Source: Bacteroidales bacterium UBA6192 | GTDB lineage: Bacteria; Bacteroidota; Bacteroidia; Bacteroidales; F082 | Assembly (NCBI GenBank): GCA_002422725.1 | Contig: DITE01000008.1 | Span: forward strand, 4,681-68,680 | Direction of reading: 5' to 3' | Length of the DNA stretch: 64,000 bases | In this document: positions 7,806-17,616 of the stretch, one piece after another | Layout of the letters: every line of letters starts with the position of its first letter | Position numbering within the stretch: the first letter of the stretch is position 1 | The notes under the pieces: model-generated | What the model was told of the DNA's origin: nothing | The model's database searches: none | What the model saw: the letters and a program-made list of their open reading frames with translations, nothing else | Translations under genes and position numbers: made by a program

Positions 7806-8735
7806 ATGAAAACAGATCAAATACATACTATTTTGGGTGCTGGAGGCACTATTGGAAAAGATTTGGCCATACAGCTCAATCAACTGGGGAAAACAGTTCG
7901 TGTAGCCGGAAGAAGTCCAACGAAAGTTAACACGAATGATGAAGTTGTTGTTGCAAACGCTTTTAATCTCAATGAGGTGCGGACTGCTGTGAAAGGTTCA
8001 GAAGTGGTATATCTCACTTTGGGCTTGCAATACAACATAAAGGTATGGCAGCATGAATGGCCTCAGATTATGGATAACACCATTATTGCCTGCCAGGAAA
8101 ATGGTGCGCGACTGGTATTTTTCGACAATGTGTATATGTATGGAAAGGTAGCAGGCTGGATGACAGAGGAAACCCCTTTCAATCCATGCAGCAAAAAGGG
8201 TGAAGTAAGAGCAAAAATTGCTTCAAAACTTCTCGGGGAGATGAATAAAGGGAACATTAAGGCATTGATAGCCCGCTCAGCGGACTTTTATGGCGCAGAG
8301 GCTGTGAATACATTTGTACTGCCCATGGTTTTCACAAAGCTTAAAAGTGGTGGTAAAGCCAATTGGTTAGGAAAAGACGAGGTGGCACACTCCATGACTT
8401 ATGCTCCTGATGCTTCAAAAGCAGTAGCTCTTTTGGGAACAAGTCCGGAGGCTTTCGGACAAACCTGGCATCTGCCCACACATCGTGATGCACTTAATGG
8501 TCAAGAGTTTATCCGGGAAGTGGCTGCAGTTTATGGCGTTAAGCCCAACTATTCAAACCTTAGCCGGTGGATGATGCACATGGCAGGCTGGTTTAATCCG
8601 CTGGTAAAAGAATCGATCGAAATGATGTATCAATACGAATTTGAGTATCTGTTCAGCAGCAACAAGTTCGAGAGTGCCTTTTTTACTCCGGTTTCCTATC
8701 ACGAAGGAATTCTGGCCACCGCAAAGGGAATATGA
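7806..8735 (+). CDS. NAD(P)-dependent epimerase/dehydratase-like protein
   Basis: 309 residues of an atypical short-chain-dehydrogenase fold. The N-terminus has ILGAGGTIGKDLAIQL, the dinucleotide-binding glycine motif, and VRVAGRSPTK at the end of beta-2, where the Arg suggests NADPH preference. NVYMYGKV carries a Tyr-x-x-x-Lys-like arrangement at the usual position and ARSADFYGAEA matches the substrate region of NAD-dependent epimerase relatives. The middle and C-terminus are typical of proteins annotated as NAD-dependent epimerase or NmrA-like. It stands alone: 117 bases downstream of the methyltransferase and 104 bases before the permease gene. Substrate unknown. Confidence 0.82.
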   Translation: MKTDQIHTILGAGGTIGKDLAIQLNQLGKTVRVAGRSPTKVNTNDEVVVANAFNLNEVRTAVKGSEVVYLTLGLQYNIKVWQHEWPQIMDNTIIACQENGARLVFFDNVYMYGKVAGWMTEETPFNPCSKKGEVRAKIASKLLGEMNKGNIKALIARSADFYGAEAVNTFVLPMVFTKLKSGGKANWLGKDEVAHSMTYAPDASKAVALLGTSPEAFGQTWHLPTHRDALNGQEFIREVAAVYGVKPNYSNLSRWMMHMAGWFNPLVKESIEMMYQYEFEYLFSSNKFESAFFTPVSYHEGILATAKGI

Positions 8736-8821
8736 TAAACGCATTTCTGCAGCTTGTTTAAGTATCCATTCGGAGATCGGCCCTTATCAGTCTGGCAGTA
8801 ACTTTTGAAGCTAATTTAGCT

Positions 8822-8829
8822 TACTTTTG
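8822..8829 (+). promoter_or_regulatory. -7 promoter element (TACTTTTG)
   Basis: TAnnTTTG match 10 bases upstream of the proposed TTG start at 8840; a TTTTG at 8803-8807 is too close (14-base spacer) to be a standard -33. The implied leader is only a few bases. Confidence 0.4.
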
Positions 8830-8839
8830 CAGGATAAAT

Positions 8840-10087
8840 TTGCCCTTATTGAACCTGCCTTTTTTTATTGCAAAACGCTATCTGGCAGCAAAAAAAAGCC
8901 ATAACCTGATTAATATTATTTCGGGGATTTCGGTTATTGGTGTTAGTATCGGAGCCTTTGCACTGATTGTTGTGCTGTCTGTTTTCAATGGTTTTGAGCA
9001 GGTTATCAGCGGTCTGGTGAATAGTGTAAGCCCTCATCTGCTCATCGAACCCCGGCTTGGCAAAACCATCGACACAACCTTGTTTCCTACCGGAAAGATT
9101 CAATCAGTTATGGGTGTAAAAGCCCTGGTGGGAGTCACCGAAGAAGATGCCCTTTTCAGGTATGATGATAAACAACACATTGGCCGGATAAAAGGCGTAG
9201 GCAATGCCTATGAATCGCTGGGAGAATTTGACAAACTGATGGTTCAGGGGTCTTTTGTGCTTTCGCGCGATGGCTTTCAGTTTGCTGTGCCTGGTGCAGG
9301 CGTATCCTGGTATCTGGGTCTGAATATCAATAATCCTTCGGCTCTTGTAACCGTGTATGTGCCAAAACGTGGAAAAGCATCGGTGATGTCGTTCGATCAG
9401 GCATTTAACAGTTTAGGAATACAGCCTATTGGTGTTTTTTCGTCGCAGCAGGACTACGATGCCAGGTATATGATAGTGCCACTCGAATGGGCCAACACTC
9501 TGCTGGGATACGAGAACGAAGTAAGTGCATTTGAAATCTACCTGACCGACAACAAGTATCTTGGCAAGGTCCAGAAAACAGTAAAACAGCTTTTAGGGAA
9601 TGACTATTTGGTCAGAGACCGTTTCGAACAACAGGAAACCCTTTACCGTATTATGCGGTCGGAAAAATGGGCAATTTTTATCATACTCACTTTCATTTTA
9701 ATCATGGCTACATTTAATGTGGTGGGATCGCTAACCATGATCATCGTTGACAAGCGCAAAGATATAGCCGTGCTGGCAAGTCTTGGAGCAGCCCGTCAAC
9801 TCATCCGTAAGCTTTTTCTCACCGAAGGATTGCTGATATCGTTGGCAGGAGGTGTTGCAGGCTTGGTTGCCGGTATTATTGTTGTTTTGATTCAGCAGCA
9901 TTTTGGGCTGCTAAAGCTTGGAAATGAAGGAGGTTCATTTATTATCGATGCCTATCCGGTTGACCTTCATATTATGGATGTTATCGCCGTTTTTTTAACT
10001 GTGTTTGTGATCGGCCTCACCTCATCGGCCTACACTGTTTTTCAGTCATTGAAACGAATGGGTGATGAAAAAGTAGTGAAAGGATAG
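8840..10087 (+). CDS. LolC/LolE-type ABC transporter permease
   Basis: 415 residues with the MacB/FtsX permease layout: a first helix at about 22-48 (LINIISGISVIGVSIGAFALIVVLSVFNGFE), a large periplasmic MacB_PCD domain to about 270, and three C-terminal helices around 275-300, 320-350 and 375-400. The start region FFIAKRYLAAKKSHNLINIISGISV is typical of Bacteroidota LolE/LolC homologs, which extract lipoproteins from the inner membrane together with an ATPase LolD; no lolD is nearby. No ATG is available; the TTG at 8840 (preceded by AGGA) gives the family-typical N-terminus. Other FtsX-like exporters remain possible. Confidence 0.87.
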   Translation: MPLLNLPFFIAKRYLAAKKSHNLINIISGISVIGVSIGAFALIVVLSVFNGFEQVISGLVNSVSPHLLIEPRLGKTIDTTLFPTGKIQSVMGVKALVGVTEEDALFRYDDKQHIGRIKGVGNAYESLGEFDKLMVQGSFVLSRDGFQFAVPGAGVSWYLGLNINNPSALVTVYVPKRGKASVMSFDQAFNSLGIQPIGVFSSQQDYDARYMIVPLEWANTLLGYENEVSAFEIYLTDNKYLGKVQKTVKQLLGNDYLVRDRFEQQETLYRIMRSEKWAIFIILTFILIMATFNVVGSLTMIIVDKRKDIAVLASLGAARQLIRKLFLTEGLLISLAGGVAGLVAGIIVVLIQQHFGLLKLGNEGGSFIIDAYPVDLHIMDVIAVFLTVFVIGLTSSAYTVFQSLKRMGDEKVVKG

Positions 10088-10255
10088 TTATTCATTAACC
10101 CGAAACTCTCGATGCAACCTGATGACATTCCGCCTTGTCTTCAATCTATGGTCAATGGTTTAATTATATTGTTAAAACAGCGTACCTTAACGATTTATTT
10201 ATAATCTTTGTATTACTTTTTGATTCAATACATGTTCAACACAAATTTTCACAGT

Positions 10256-13200
10256 ATGAAAGTATTTTACGCCTTAATCAGTCTGTGTTTCACCGTCTGC
10301 ATCTTGTTCAATGTCAGTCCGCTGAATGCCCAATCAATTTTCACCGGAAGTGCAGATTCGCCTGAGCTGTCAGTTTTACAAACAAATCAGGATGGTCTGA
10401 AGCTTCGCAACACGCTTGGTGTAATAAATTTAGGCACCACCACTTCACAAGGTAGTTTGTTTACAAGGCTCAGTGTGAATGGGTATGTGAACAACCAGCA
10501 GTTCGGCTCACCCGAGGTACCCGTTTATCGCAAACTTATCGAGTTGCCTGCCGGTGCCGGTGTTTCAATCCGTATCGAAGGTTATGAGGTGAAAGAGTAT
10601 TCTCTCGACGAGTTTGGATACCAACAATTGTTGTATCCTTCTCAACCTCCCAGAAGCAAGTCAATAGATGAGCACGATCTGGTAATGAATCAGAAAGCCT
10701 ATGAACAAAACGGATATCCTTCGTCCGAATTGGTAACTGTGGATGAGCTTGGAACAATGAGGGGCAGCCACATTGCCCGCTTGAATATTTCGCCGGTGCA
10801 ATACAACCCGGTTCTTAACACTATTCGGGTGTATGAAAATATTGAGTTTAGCCTGCATTTTGTAAATGCTGATTTTGGGCAAACCATGGAAAGGAAAAAA
10901 GCATTGAAATCACCCTGGTTCAATGGCCTGAACCGTCATTTACTGAACCGTATTCAGGTGGATGAACGGGAGAATTTTACCCGCTATCCTGTCACTTACG
11001 TGATCGTCAGCGACCGTATGTTCGAATCACAATTAGAAGAATTTATTGCATGGAAAACCAAGAAAGGTTTTACCGTTGTGGAGGCTTATACAGATATGCC
11101 GGAGGTAGGCAACACCACTGCAAGCATCAAAGCTTATCTCGAAAGCCTCTATGATGCAGGAACAGCAGAAAATCCGGCTCCTTCCTTTGTGTTGTTTGTA
11201 GGCGATATTCAGCAGGTGCCAACCTGGAACAATGGCGATGGGGTCACCGACAGGAATTATGTTGAGTATACCGGTGATCTTTTTCCGGAAATTTTCTACG
11301 GACGCTTCTCGGCCCAAACAACAGCCCAGCTTCAACCCATGATTGATAAAACCCTGCAATACGAAGAATATACCATGCCCGATCCATCTTATCTCGACGA
11401 AGTGGTGATTGTGGCAGGTGTCGATGGCTCGCATGGCTATAACTGGGGTAATGGTCAGGTGAATTATGGAACAATAAATTATTTCAATAACAACCACGGC
11501 ATCACCGCACATGCATTTCTATATCCTGCATCAGGAAGTCAGTCTGCTCAGATCAGACAACATGTGAGCGATGGGGTTACTTTCTCAAATTATTCAGCCC
11601 ATTGCAGCCCTGACGGATGGGCTGATCCATCATTTGTTAAAAGCCATATCCCTGCACTTCAGAATGCTGATAAATATGGTTTTATGTTGAGCAACTGCTG
11701 CTCTTCGAGCGAGTATCAGCTTGACGAATGCTTTTCAGAAGCCATTGTTAGAGCTCCCGGAAAAGGAACAGTAGGACATGCCGGCGGTTCAAACAGTACT
11801 TATTGGGACGAGGATTACTATTTTGCCGTTGGCGTTGGAGCGATAACAGAAGTTCCGCCTGCTTATGAAGAAACAGGTCCTGGAGCATTCGACGGGCTTT
11901 TTCATACCCATGGCGAAGTGTTTGCTGAATGGTATACCACGCAGAGTCAGGTCATTTTTACCGGAAATATGGCCGTTACAGAAGGTTCACCGGGTATGGC
12001 ACAGTATTACTGGGATATTTATAATCTGATTGGTGATCCATCACTGATGGTTTATTTTTCTGAGCCACCTGTTATGGTTGTCAGCCATCCCTCTTTTCTT
12101 CCCCTGGGCTCTGCTTCAATTGAAGTGTCAACTGTGCCCTATGGATATATTGGCTTTTCGATTGAAGGTCAATTGTTTGGTTCCGGTATAGCAGATGAGT
12201 ACGGCCAGGCTTTTATTCAGCTCGATCCGATTACCATGCCCGGAATAGCCGACCTTGTTGTTACGGCACAAAACTATCAGCCTTATTCAGGAACTGTTAT
12301 TGTGAGTGCTCCCGATGGACCTTATGTGATCTATCATTCTCATGCCATACAGGATGAGGACGGGAATGCACAGGCCGATTTTGGTGAAGCTGTTCAATTG
12401 GATATGACCATGGAGAATGTAGGAAATGGCTTGGCTTCCGCAGTAAACGTAACGATAAGCTCAGACAGCCCATTTGTTACCATCACGGATAACGTGGCTG
12501 ATTTTGGCGATATTGACGGAAACGAAACCGCCTTTGTTGCCAATGCCTTTGCATTTGAAGTGCACAACAATGTGCCCGACAAACATCCAATCCGGTTTAA
12601 TCTGATGTCCGAAAGTCAGTCCAAAGAAATCTGGAGCAGTTACTTTACCATTCAGGCTCATGCTCCCAACGTTACTTTACAAAGCTTTACAGTGGCTGAT
12701 GAAGGAGGAGATGGTAATATTGAGCCGGGAGAAACAGCCGTTTTATCTGTTTTCGTTCAAAACACAGGATCTTCCAGTTTATATGAATTGGTGTCGCAAC
12801 TGAGTTGCAATAACCCCTCCATGCTCATCAACACCGAGCCTCTGGCTTTCGAACTACTCGAAAGTGGTCAGGTGTTGCAAATGGACTTTGCGGTTATGGC
12901 ATCGCCTGATATTACCGATGGCAGCACAGTGCTTTTTGACCTTCAGACAATCGGAAACAATGATTATAACGCAGTAAACAATTTCAGCCTCACTGTTGGA
13001 CAGATACCTGTTCTGGTACTGAACCTTGCCAACAGTCCGTCAATGGAGGCCATGCAATCATGTTTTAACACACTTAATGTTGGAAATGAACTTGTTGCCG
13101 GTATGCCTGCTGATCTTACCCTATACAAGAGTGTTTTTGTATGTCTGGGTATTTATCCCGATAATTATGTGCTAAGCACCAGCGATGGGCAGAAACTGGC

Positions 13201-13891
13201 CAATTATCTTGATCAGGGTGGAAGAGTGTATATGGAGGGCGGAGATACCTGGGCTTATGATAACCAGACCCCGGCCCATAGTTATTTCAAGATTAATGGA
13301 TTACAGGATGGAAGTGGCGATTTATCTTCAATTGTTGGGATGGACGGGACAGTAGCGCAAGGAATGGAATTCGACTATAATGGCAGGAACAGTTATATTG
13401 ATCAGATTGCCGCTGAGGTTGGCGGTAAATTGATGTTTAATAATTCTGCGCCCTCTTACGGCGTTGCTGTTTCTTATTCCAATGATACATATCGCACCAT
13501 TGGAGCTTCATTCGAATTTGCAGGACTTCAGGATGCAGGCAACAACACCAAGGATGAACTGATGGCACGAATGCTTTCGTTCTTCGAAGTGCCTTATTAC
13601 TGGACAGGACAAAAGGAATTGCAAACATCCGGATTTGGTCTGGCTGTTTATCCAAACCCTGCTTCTACCCGCTTAAATCTCACTTTAAGCTTTGACTCAT
13701 CCGTTTCTGCGTCCATTCAGCTCTTTAATGCAATGGGTCAGCAAGTGATGGAGATCGCCCAAAACACCTCCTATGAGCAAGGATCTCACCAATTGGGCTT
13801 TAGCATCGAGATGCTTCCGAAAGGAGTCTATTTCGTGGCACTTGAGTCGGAAGGAAGGAAAATGATGAAACATTTTGTCGTAGTCAGATAA
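10256..13891 (+). CDS. Gingipain-like C25 cysteine peptidase, T9SS cargo (first of tandem pair)
   Basis: 1211 residues from the ATG at 10256, chosen because MKVFYALISL begins a clean Sec signal ending ...LNAQ. A gingipain-type propeptide region is followed by the C25 domain (about 245-600): PVTYVIVSDRMFE opens it, NYSAHC places the catalytic His at about 449 and SNCCSSSEY the nucleophile at Cys481/482. The His is followed by Cys rather than Gly, and the nucleophile region is CC instead of AC, so activity is not certain. Behind it are two Ig/CARDB-like repeats, then an alpha/beta-looking module (about 918-1112) and a T9SS type A sorting domain starting at VYPNPASTRLN. It should be exported by Sec and T9SS and act at the surface. 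The downstream gene is a diverged duplicate. Confidence 0.9.
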   Translation: MKVFYALISLCFTVCILFNVSPLNAQSIFTGSADSPELSVLQTNQDGLKLRNTLGVINLGTTTSQGSLFTRLSVNGYVNNQQFGSPEVPVYRKLIELPAGAGVSIRIEGYEVKEYSLDEFGYQQLLYPSQPPRSKSIDEHDLVMNQKAYEQNGYPSSELVTVDELGTMRGSHIARLNISPVQYNPVLNTIRVYENIEFSLHFVNADFGQTMERKKALKSPWFNGLNRHLLNRIQVDERENFTRYPVTYVIVSDRMFESQLEEFIAWKTKKGFTVVEAYTDMPEVGNTTASIKAYLESLYDAGTAENPAPSFVLFVGDIQQVPTWNNGDGVTDRNYVEYTGDLFPEIFYGRFSAQTTAQLQPMIDKTLQYEEYTMPDPSYLDEVVIVAGVDGSHGYNWGNGQVNYGTINYFNNNHGITAHAFLYPASGSQSAQIRQHVSDGVTFSNYSAHCSPDGWADPSFVKSHIPALQNADKYGFMLSNCCSSSEYQLDECFSEAIVRAPGKGTVGHAGGSNSTYWDEDYYFAVGVGAITEVPPAYEETGPGAFDGLFHTHGEVFAEWYTTQSQVIFTGNMAVTEGSPGMAQYYWDIYNLIGDPSLMVYFSEPPVMVVSHPSFLPLGSASIEVSTVPYGYIGFSIEGQLFGSGIADEYGQAFIQLDPITMPGIADLVVTAQNYQPYSGTVIVSAPDGPYVIYHSHAIQDEDGNAQADFGEAVQLDMTMENVGNGLASAVNVTISSDSPFVTITDNVADFGDIDGNETAFVANAFAFEVHNNVPDKHPIRFNLMSESQSKEIWSSYFTIQAHAPNVTLQSFTVADEGGDGNIEPGETAVLSVFVQNTGSSSLYELVSQLSCNNPSMLINTEPLAFELLESGQVLQMDFAVMASPDITDGSTVLFDLQTIGNNDYNAVNNFSLTVGQIPVLVLNLANSPSMEAMQSCFNTLNVGNELVAGMPADLTLYKSVFVCLGIYPDNYVLSTSDGQKLANYLDQGGRVYMEGGDTWAYDNQTPAHSYFKINGLQDGSGDLSSIVGMDGTVAQGMEFDYNGRNSYIDQIAAEVGGKLMFNNSAPSYGVAVSYSNDTYRTIGASFEFAGLQDAGNNTKDELMARMLSFFEVPYYWTGQKELQTSGFGLAVYPNPASTRLNLTLSFDSSVSASIQLFNAMGQQVMEIAQNTSYEQGSHQLGFSIEMLPKGVYFVALESEGRKMMKHFVVVR

Positions 13892-13944
13892 GTGAAAAAA
13901 AAAGTATTATTTTGCATATTCAATAAACAGCAATACCCAATAAG

Positions 13945-16900
13945 ATGAAACATTTTTTTGCCAGCGTTATACTTTTAGCGGTGTATCTTACTCCGCTTCA
14001 TGCCGATGAGTGGAAAAACCTCGGAAGCAATCAGGCTGTTCCTGCAACAGTACAACTAATCGAATCAACAGAAGGTCAGAGTGTTGTTTCTTTTGAGCTT
14101 AAGGGATTCTGGATAAAACCTGTTCCTGTTAACGACTATGAACGGCATTATTCGGTGAGCGTTGAAGGTGCAAGTCCACTGCTCGATGCAGGCGCCCCTG
14201 ATCTCAGCAAGCTGACAACCTCCCTGCATATCGGCGATATGGCTCATATGGAACTTGAGGTTATTAGTACTGAATATCAGGACTTTCATAACATATTGGT
14301 AGCTCCTTCAAAAGGCAACCTGATGCGAAATATTAATCCATCGGATGTTCCCTTTGTCTTTGGACCTGCTTACACTCAAAATGCTTTTTACCCGCTTGAG
14401 ATAGCCGGCCTGCGCGAGCCATTTATTATCCGCGAAAAAAGAGGTCAAACAATCGTGCTGACTCCATTTCAGTATAATCCAATAAGTCAAACACTTAGAG
14501 TATATACCAATATCGTTGTTGCATTAAAGGAAACACATGGCGAAGCGCAGAATGTGCTTTCAGTGAAGCCCTCAGTGCAACCGGAAGGGAAGGAGTTCGA
14601 GTATATTTATGAACATCATTTTTTAAATTATACACCTGATTTCAGTCGGTACACACCGGTTAGCGATCGCGGAAACATGTTGATTATTGCTCATGCACCT
14701 TTAATGGATGCTATGCAGGAATTTATCAATTGGAAAGTGAAATCAGGAATGCATGTCGAAATGGTTGATGTGTCTGCCATTGGCAATAGCGCTGCAATCA
14801 AACAATATGTTACAAACTATTACAATGAAAACGGGCTAACATTCCTTCTGCTGGTGGGTGATGCAGAGCAGGTTCCTCCTGGATTTTCATTCGGGGATTC
14901 AGATAATTTTTATTCCTATATAGTTGGAAACGACCATTATCCTGATTTGTTTGTGGGCCGTTTTTCTGCTGCTAATGTTAGCGAACTGCAGACTCAGATT
15001 GACAGGAGCATTGATTATGAGATGAATCCATATGTGGCTAGCAATTGGTTTGACACCGGTATTGGCATTGCTTCGCAGGAAGGACCTGGTGATAACAACG
15101 AAATGGACTTTGAGCATAACCGGGTGATCAATGATGAATTGCTTGGATTTACCTATACTTACATTCATGAGCTTTATGAAGGTAATCAGGGAGGCAATGA
15201 CGCTCCTGGCAATCCATCACCAGCTTTGGTTGCAGCAGCTGTGAATCAGGGAGCTTCGATCATAAACTACACTGGTCACGGTAGTCAGAATTCCTGGGGC
15301 ACCTCGGGTTTCTCCAGCTCCGATGTTAATCAGTTAAGCAACAACGGTAAGCTTCCTTTCATCTGGAGCGTTGCCTGTGTCAACGGTGATTTCAAGGGAG
15401 GCACCTGTTTTGGCGAATCCTGGCTCAGGGCAACCAATAATAATGAACCTTCAGGTGCAATCGGAATAATGGCTTCCACCGTGAATCAAAGCTGGAATCC
15501 CCCCATGGCTGGTCAGGATGAAATGAATCTTATTTTAACAGAGGCTTATCAAAACAATATACGCCGTACATTCGGAGGAATTTCGATGAATGGTTGCATG
15601 AAAATGAACGATGCCTATGGTGCAGGTGGATCTGATATGACTGATACATGGGTATTGTTTGGCGACCCTTCGCTTATGGTACGCACTGCCAACCCGCAGG
15701 AGCTCGTTGTTACTCATCAACCCACAATTTTCATTGGCATGAACCAGTTCACCATCAATTGCGCTGTTGAAGGAGCTTTTGCTGCATTGTCGATCGATGG
15801 ACAATTGCTTGGCACAGCCGAGGTTGTGGGTGGCGTTGCGGTAATTAACTTCGAACCCATACAGCTGCCAGGTACAGCCAATCTGGTTGTTACAGCATTT
15901 AATTATCTGCCATATATGGCTGATCTGGATGTTATTCCGAATGAAGGTGCCTTTGTTGTTTGTTCCGGATTCACCATGAATGACGAAAATGGTAACGGTC
16001 AGGCCGACTATGCCGAAAACATTCTGCTCAGCCTGGATATGTTGAATGTGGGCACCGACGATGCTTTGGGAGTAACCGTAAGTATTGCGTCAGACAGTGA
16101 ATATCTAACGATAATCAATGATAATGAAAACTATGGAACAATTGGTTCAAACGAAACAGTGACAATTCCTGATGGTTTTGCTGTTTATATCGCGCCTGAA
16201 ACACCCGATAACACTATTATTCCCATCTCTGTAACGGCAACCGACGAATTAGACAGAAGCGTTTGGAATTCAACAATTTCCTTTAAAGCATATGCGCCCG
16301 TTATCACCCTGACCACAGTAACAGTGAATGACGCAAGCGGTAACAACAATGGCAAACTTGATCCGGGCGAAACGGTTATGCTTCAGGTAGGGATGATCAA
16401 CAATGGAGGTGCGGCTGCGTACAACACCATTTCGGGTTTGCAGTCGTCCAACCCCTGGGTAAGCATTGACGACGAGCCGGTTCAGGTTGAACTGATGCAG
16501 TCGGGCGTCGAGCATATGATGATGTTTGAGGTAAGCGCAGCACCAGATACCCCTCAGGGAGATATTTGTTTGTTCGAAGTTGCGACAATAGCCGATTTCA
16601 ACTTCAGCTCAACGGCAGGTTTCAGCCTGATACTTGGGCAGGTTCCCGTGCTTGTGCTTGATCTCGCAGGAGGTGAGTCAGGCGAATCAATGCTGCATTG
16701 CATCGAGGAACTCAATGTTGGAATGGATATGATGACAGCTATGCCCGAAAACCTTTCCTTATACAGATCCGTTTTTGTTAACCTGGGCGTCTATCCCGAC
16801 AACATTGTACTGTCGTCAGCACTTGGACAACAATTTGCCGATTATCTCGATCAGGGAGGTAATTTGTATATGGAAGGTGGCGATACCTGGGCTTATGATG

Positions 16901-17535
16901 AACAAACCGCTGTTCATGCATATTTTGGCATCAATGGAACAGTTGATGGCTCGGGCGATCTTGGAATGATCAACGGCGTTCAGGGTACTTTCACAGAGGG
17001 ATTGAGCTATACTTACAGCGGCACTAACAGTTATATTGATCAACTTGCCGTTGGCGCTTCCACTGCTTTTGCAATCATGCGCAACCAAAGTCCTTCTTAT
17101 ATAACCGCTATTGCCAATGAAACCGATACTTACAAAACTGTCGGAGCCTCGTTTATGTTTTCGGGACTTACTTCGGACATTGAAACTGAGCAGACAGCCT
17201 TCATGGCACAGATACTCAATTTCTTTGAGATACCCTTCGTTTGGACCTCAGTTGATGACAGCCGAATTCAGATGAACAAGGCTTTGGTTTATCCCAATCC
17301 TTTTGCTGACAGACTTGGTATTAGTTTACACATTAACTCTGCGAGTCAGGTATCGGCACAATTATTTAATGTTTCGGGTCAGATAGTGAGCGAAACAGGA
17401 CAAAAGGAATTGACAGCCGGAAACCATCAGATTGATTGGCCCAGCAAGGATTTGCAGCTTCTGCCTGCCGGCATCTATGTCGGGAAAATTTCGGTCAACG
17501 GAGAAATCATCACAACAAAAGTGATCAAAATGTAG
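13945..17535 (+). CDS. Gingipain-like C25 cysteine peptidase, T9SS cargo (second of tandem pair)
   Basis: 1196 residues with the same modular order as its neighbour 53 bases upstream. The signal peptide is MKHFFASVILLAVYLTPLHA. The C25 domain has the canonical NYTGHGSQNSWG with His445 and WSVACVNGDF with Cys478, a 33-residue spacing as in gingipains; GTCFGESWLRA follows. Then come Ig-like/CARDB-like repeats, the module at about 901-1096 sharing YLDQGG-YMEGGDTWAYD with the first protein, and a T9SS sorting domain (ALVYPNPFADRLG to the end). It is likely a secreted or surface-anchored cysteine endopeptidase; cleavage specificity (Arg, Lys or other) cannot be read. The short spacing suggests co-transcription with the first copy. 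A near-match to the -7 element lies at 13905-13914 with the spacing one base short. Confidence 0.93.
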   Translation: MKHFFASVILLAVYLTPLHADEWKNLGSNQAVPATVQLIESTEGQSVVSFELKGFWIKPVPVNDYERHYSVSVEGASPLLDAGAPDLSKLTTSLHIGDMAHMELEVISTEYQDFHNILVAPSKGNLMRNINPSDVPFVFGPAYTQNAFYPLEIAGLREPFIIREKRGQTIVLTPFQYNPISQTLRVYTNIVVALKETHGEAQNVLSVKPSVQPEGKEFEYIYEHHFLNYTPDFSRYTPVSDRGNMLIIAHAPLMDAMQEFINWKVKSGMHVEMVDVSAIGNSAAIKQYVTNYYNENGLTFLLLVGDAEQVPPGFSFGDSDNFYSYIVGNDHYPDLFVGRFSAANVSELQTQIDRSIDYEMNPYVASNWFDTGIGIASQEGPGDNNEMDFEHNRVINDELLGFTYTYIHELYEGNQGGNDAPGNPSPALVAAAVNQGASIINYTGHGSQNSWGTSGFSSSDVNQLSNNGKLPFIWSVACVNGDFKGGTCFGESWLRATNNNEPSGAIGIMASTVNQSWNPPMAGQDEMNLILTEAYQNNIRRTFGGISMNGCMKMNDAYGAGGSDMTDTWVLFGDPSLMVRTANPQELVVTHQPTIFIGMNQFTINCAVEGAFAALSIDGQLLGTAEVVGGVAVINFEPIQLPGTANLVVTAFNYLPYMADLDVIPNEGAFVVCSGFTMNDENGNGQADYAENILLSLDMLNVGTDDALGVTVSIASDSEYLTIINDNENYGTIGSNETVTIPDGFAVYIAPETPDNTIIPISVTATDELDRSVWNSTISFKAYAPVITLTTVTVNDASGNNNGKLDPGETVMLQVGMINNGGAAAYNTISGLQSSNPWVSIDDEPVQVELMQSGVEHMMMFEVSAAPDTPQGDICLFEVATIADFNFSSTAGFSLILGQVPVLVLDLAGGESGESMLHCIEELNVGMDMMTAMPENLSLYRSVFVNLGVYPDNIVLSSALGQQFADYLDQGGNLYMEGGDTWAYDEQTAVHAYFGINGTVDGSGDLGMINGVQGTFTEGLSYTYSGTNSYIDQLAVGASTAFAIMRNQSPSYITAIANETDTYKTVGASFMFSGLTSDIETEQTAFMAQILNFFEIPFVWTSVDDSRIQMNKALVYPNPFADRLGISLHINSASQVSAQLFNVSGQIVSETGQKELTAGNHQIDWPSKDLQLLPAGIYVGKISVNGEIITTKVIKM

Positions 17536-17616
17536 TTGTTGTTTCTAGGGAATATTAAAGTGATTCCTGTTGAATGATTAGATGATCAACTTAGTATGAA
17601 CTTAAAAAGAACAAAA

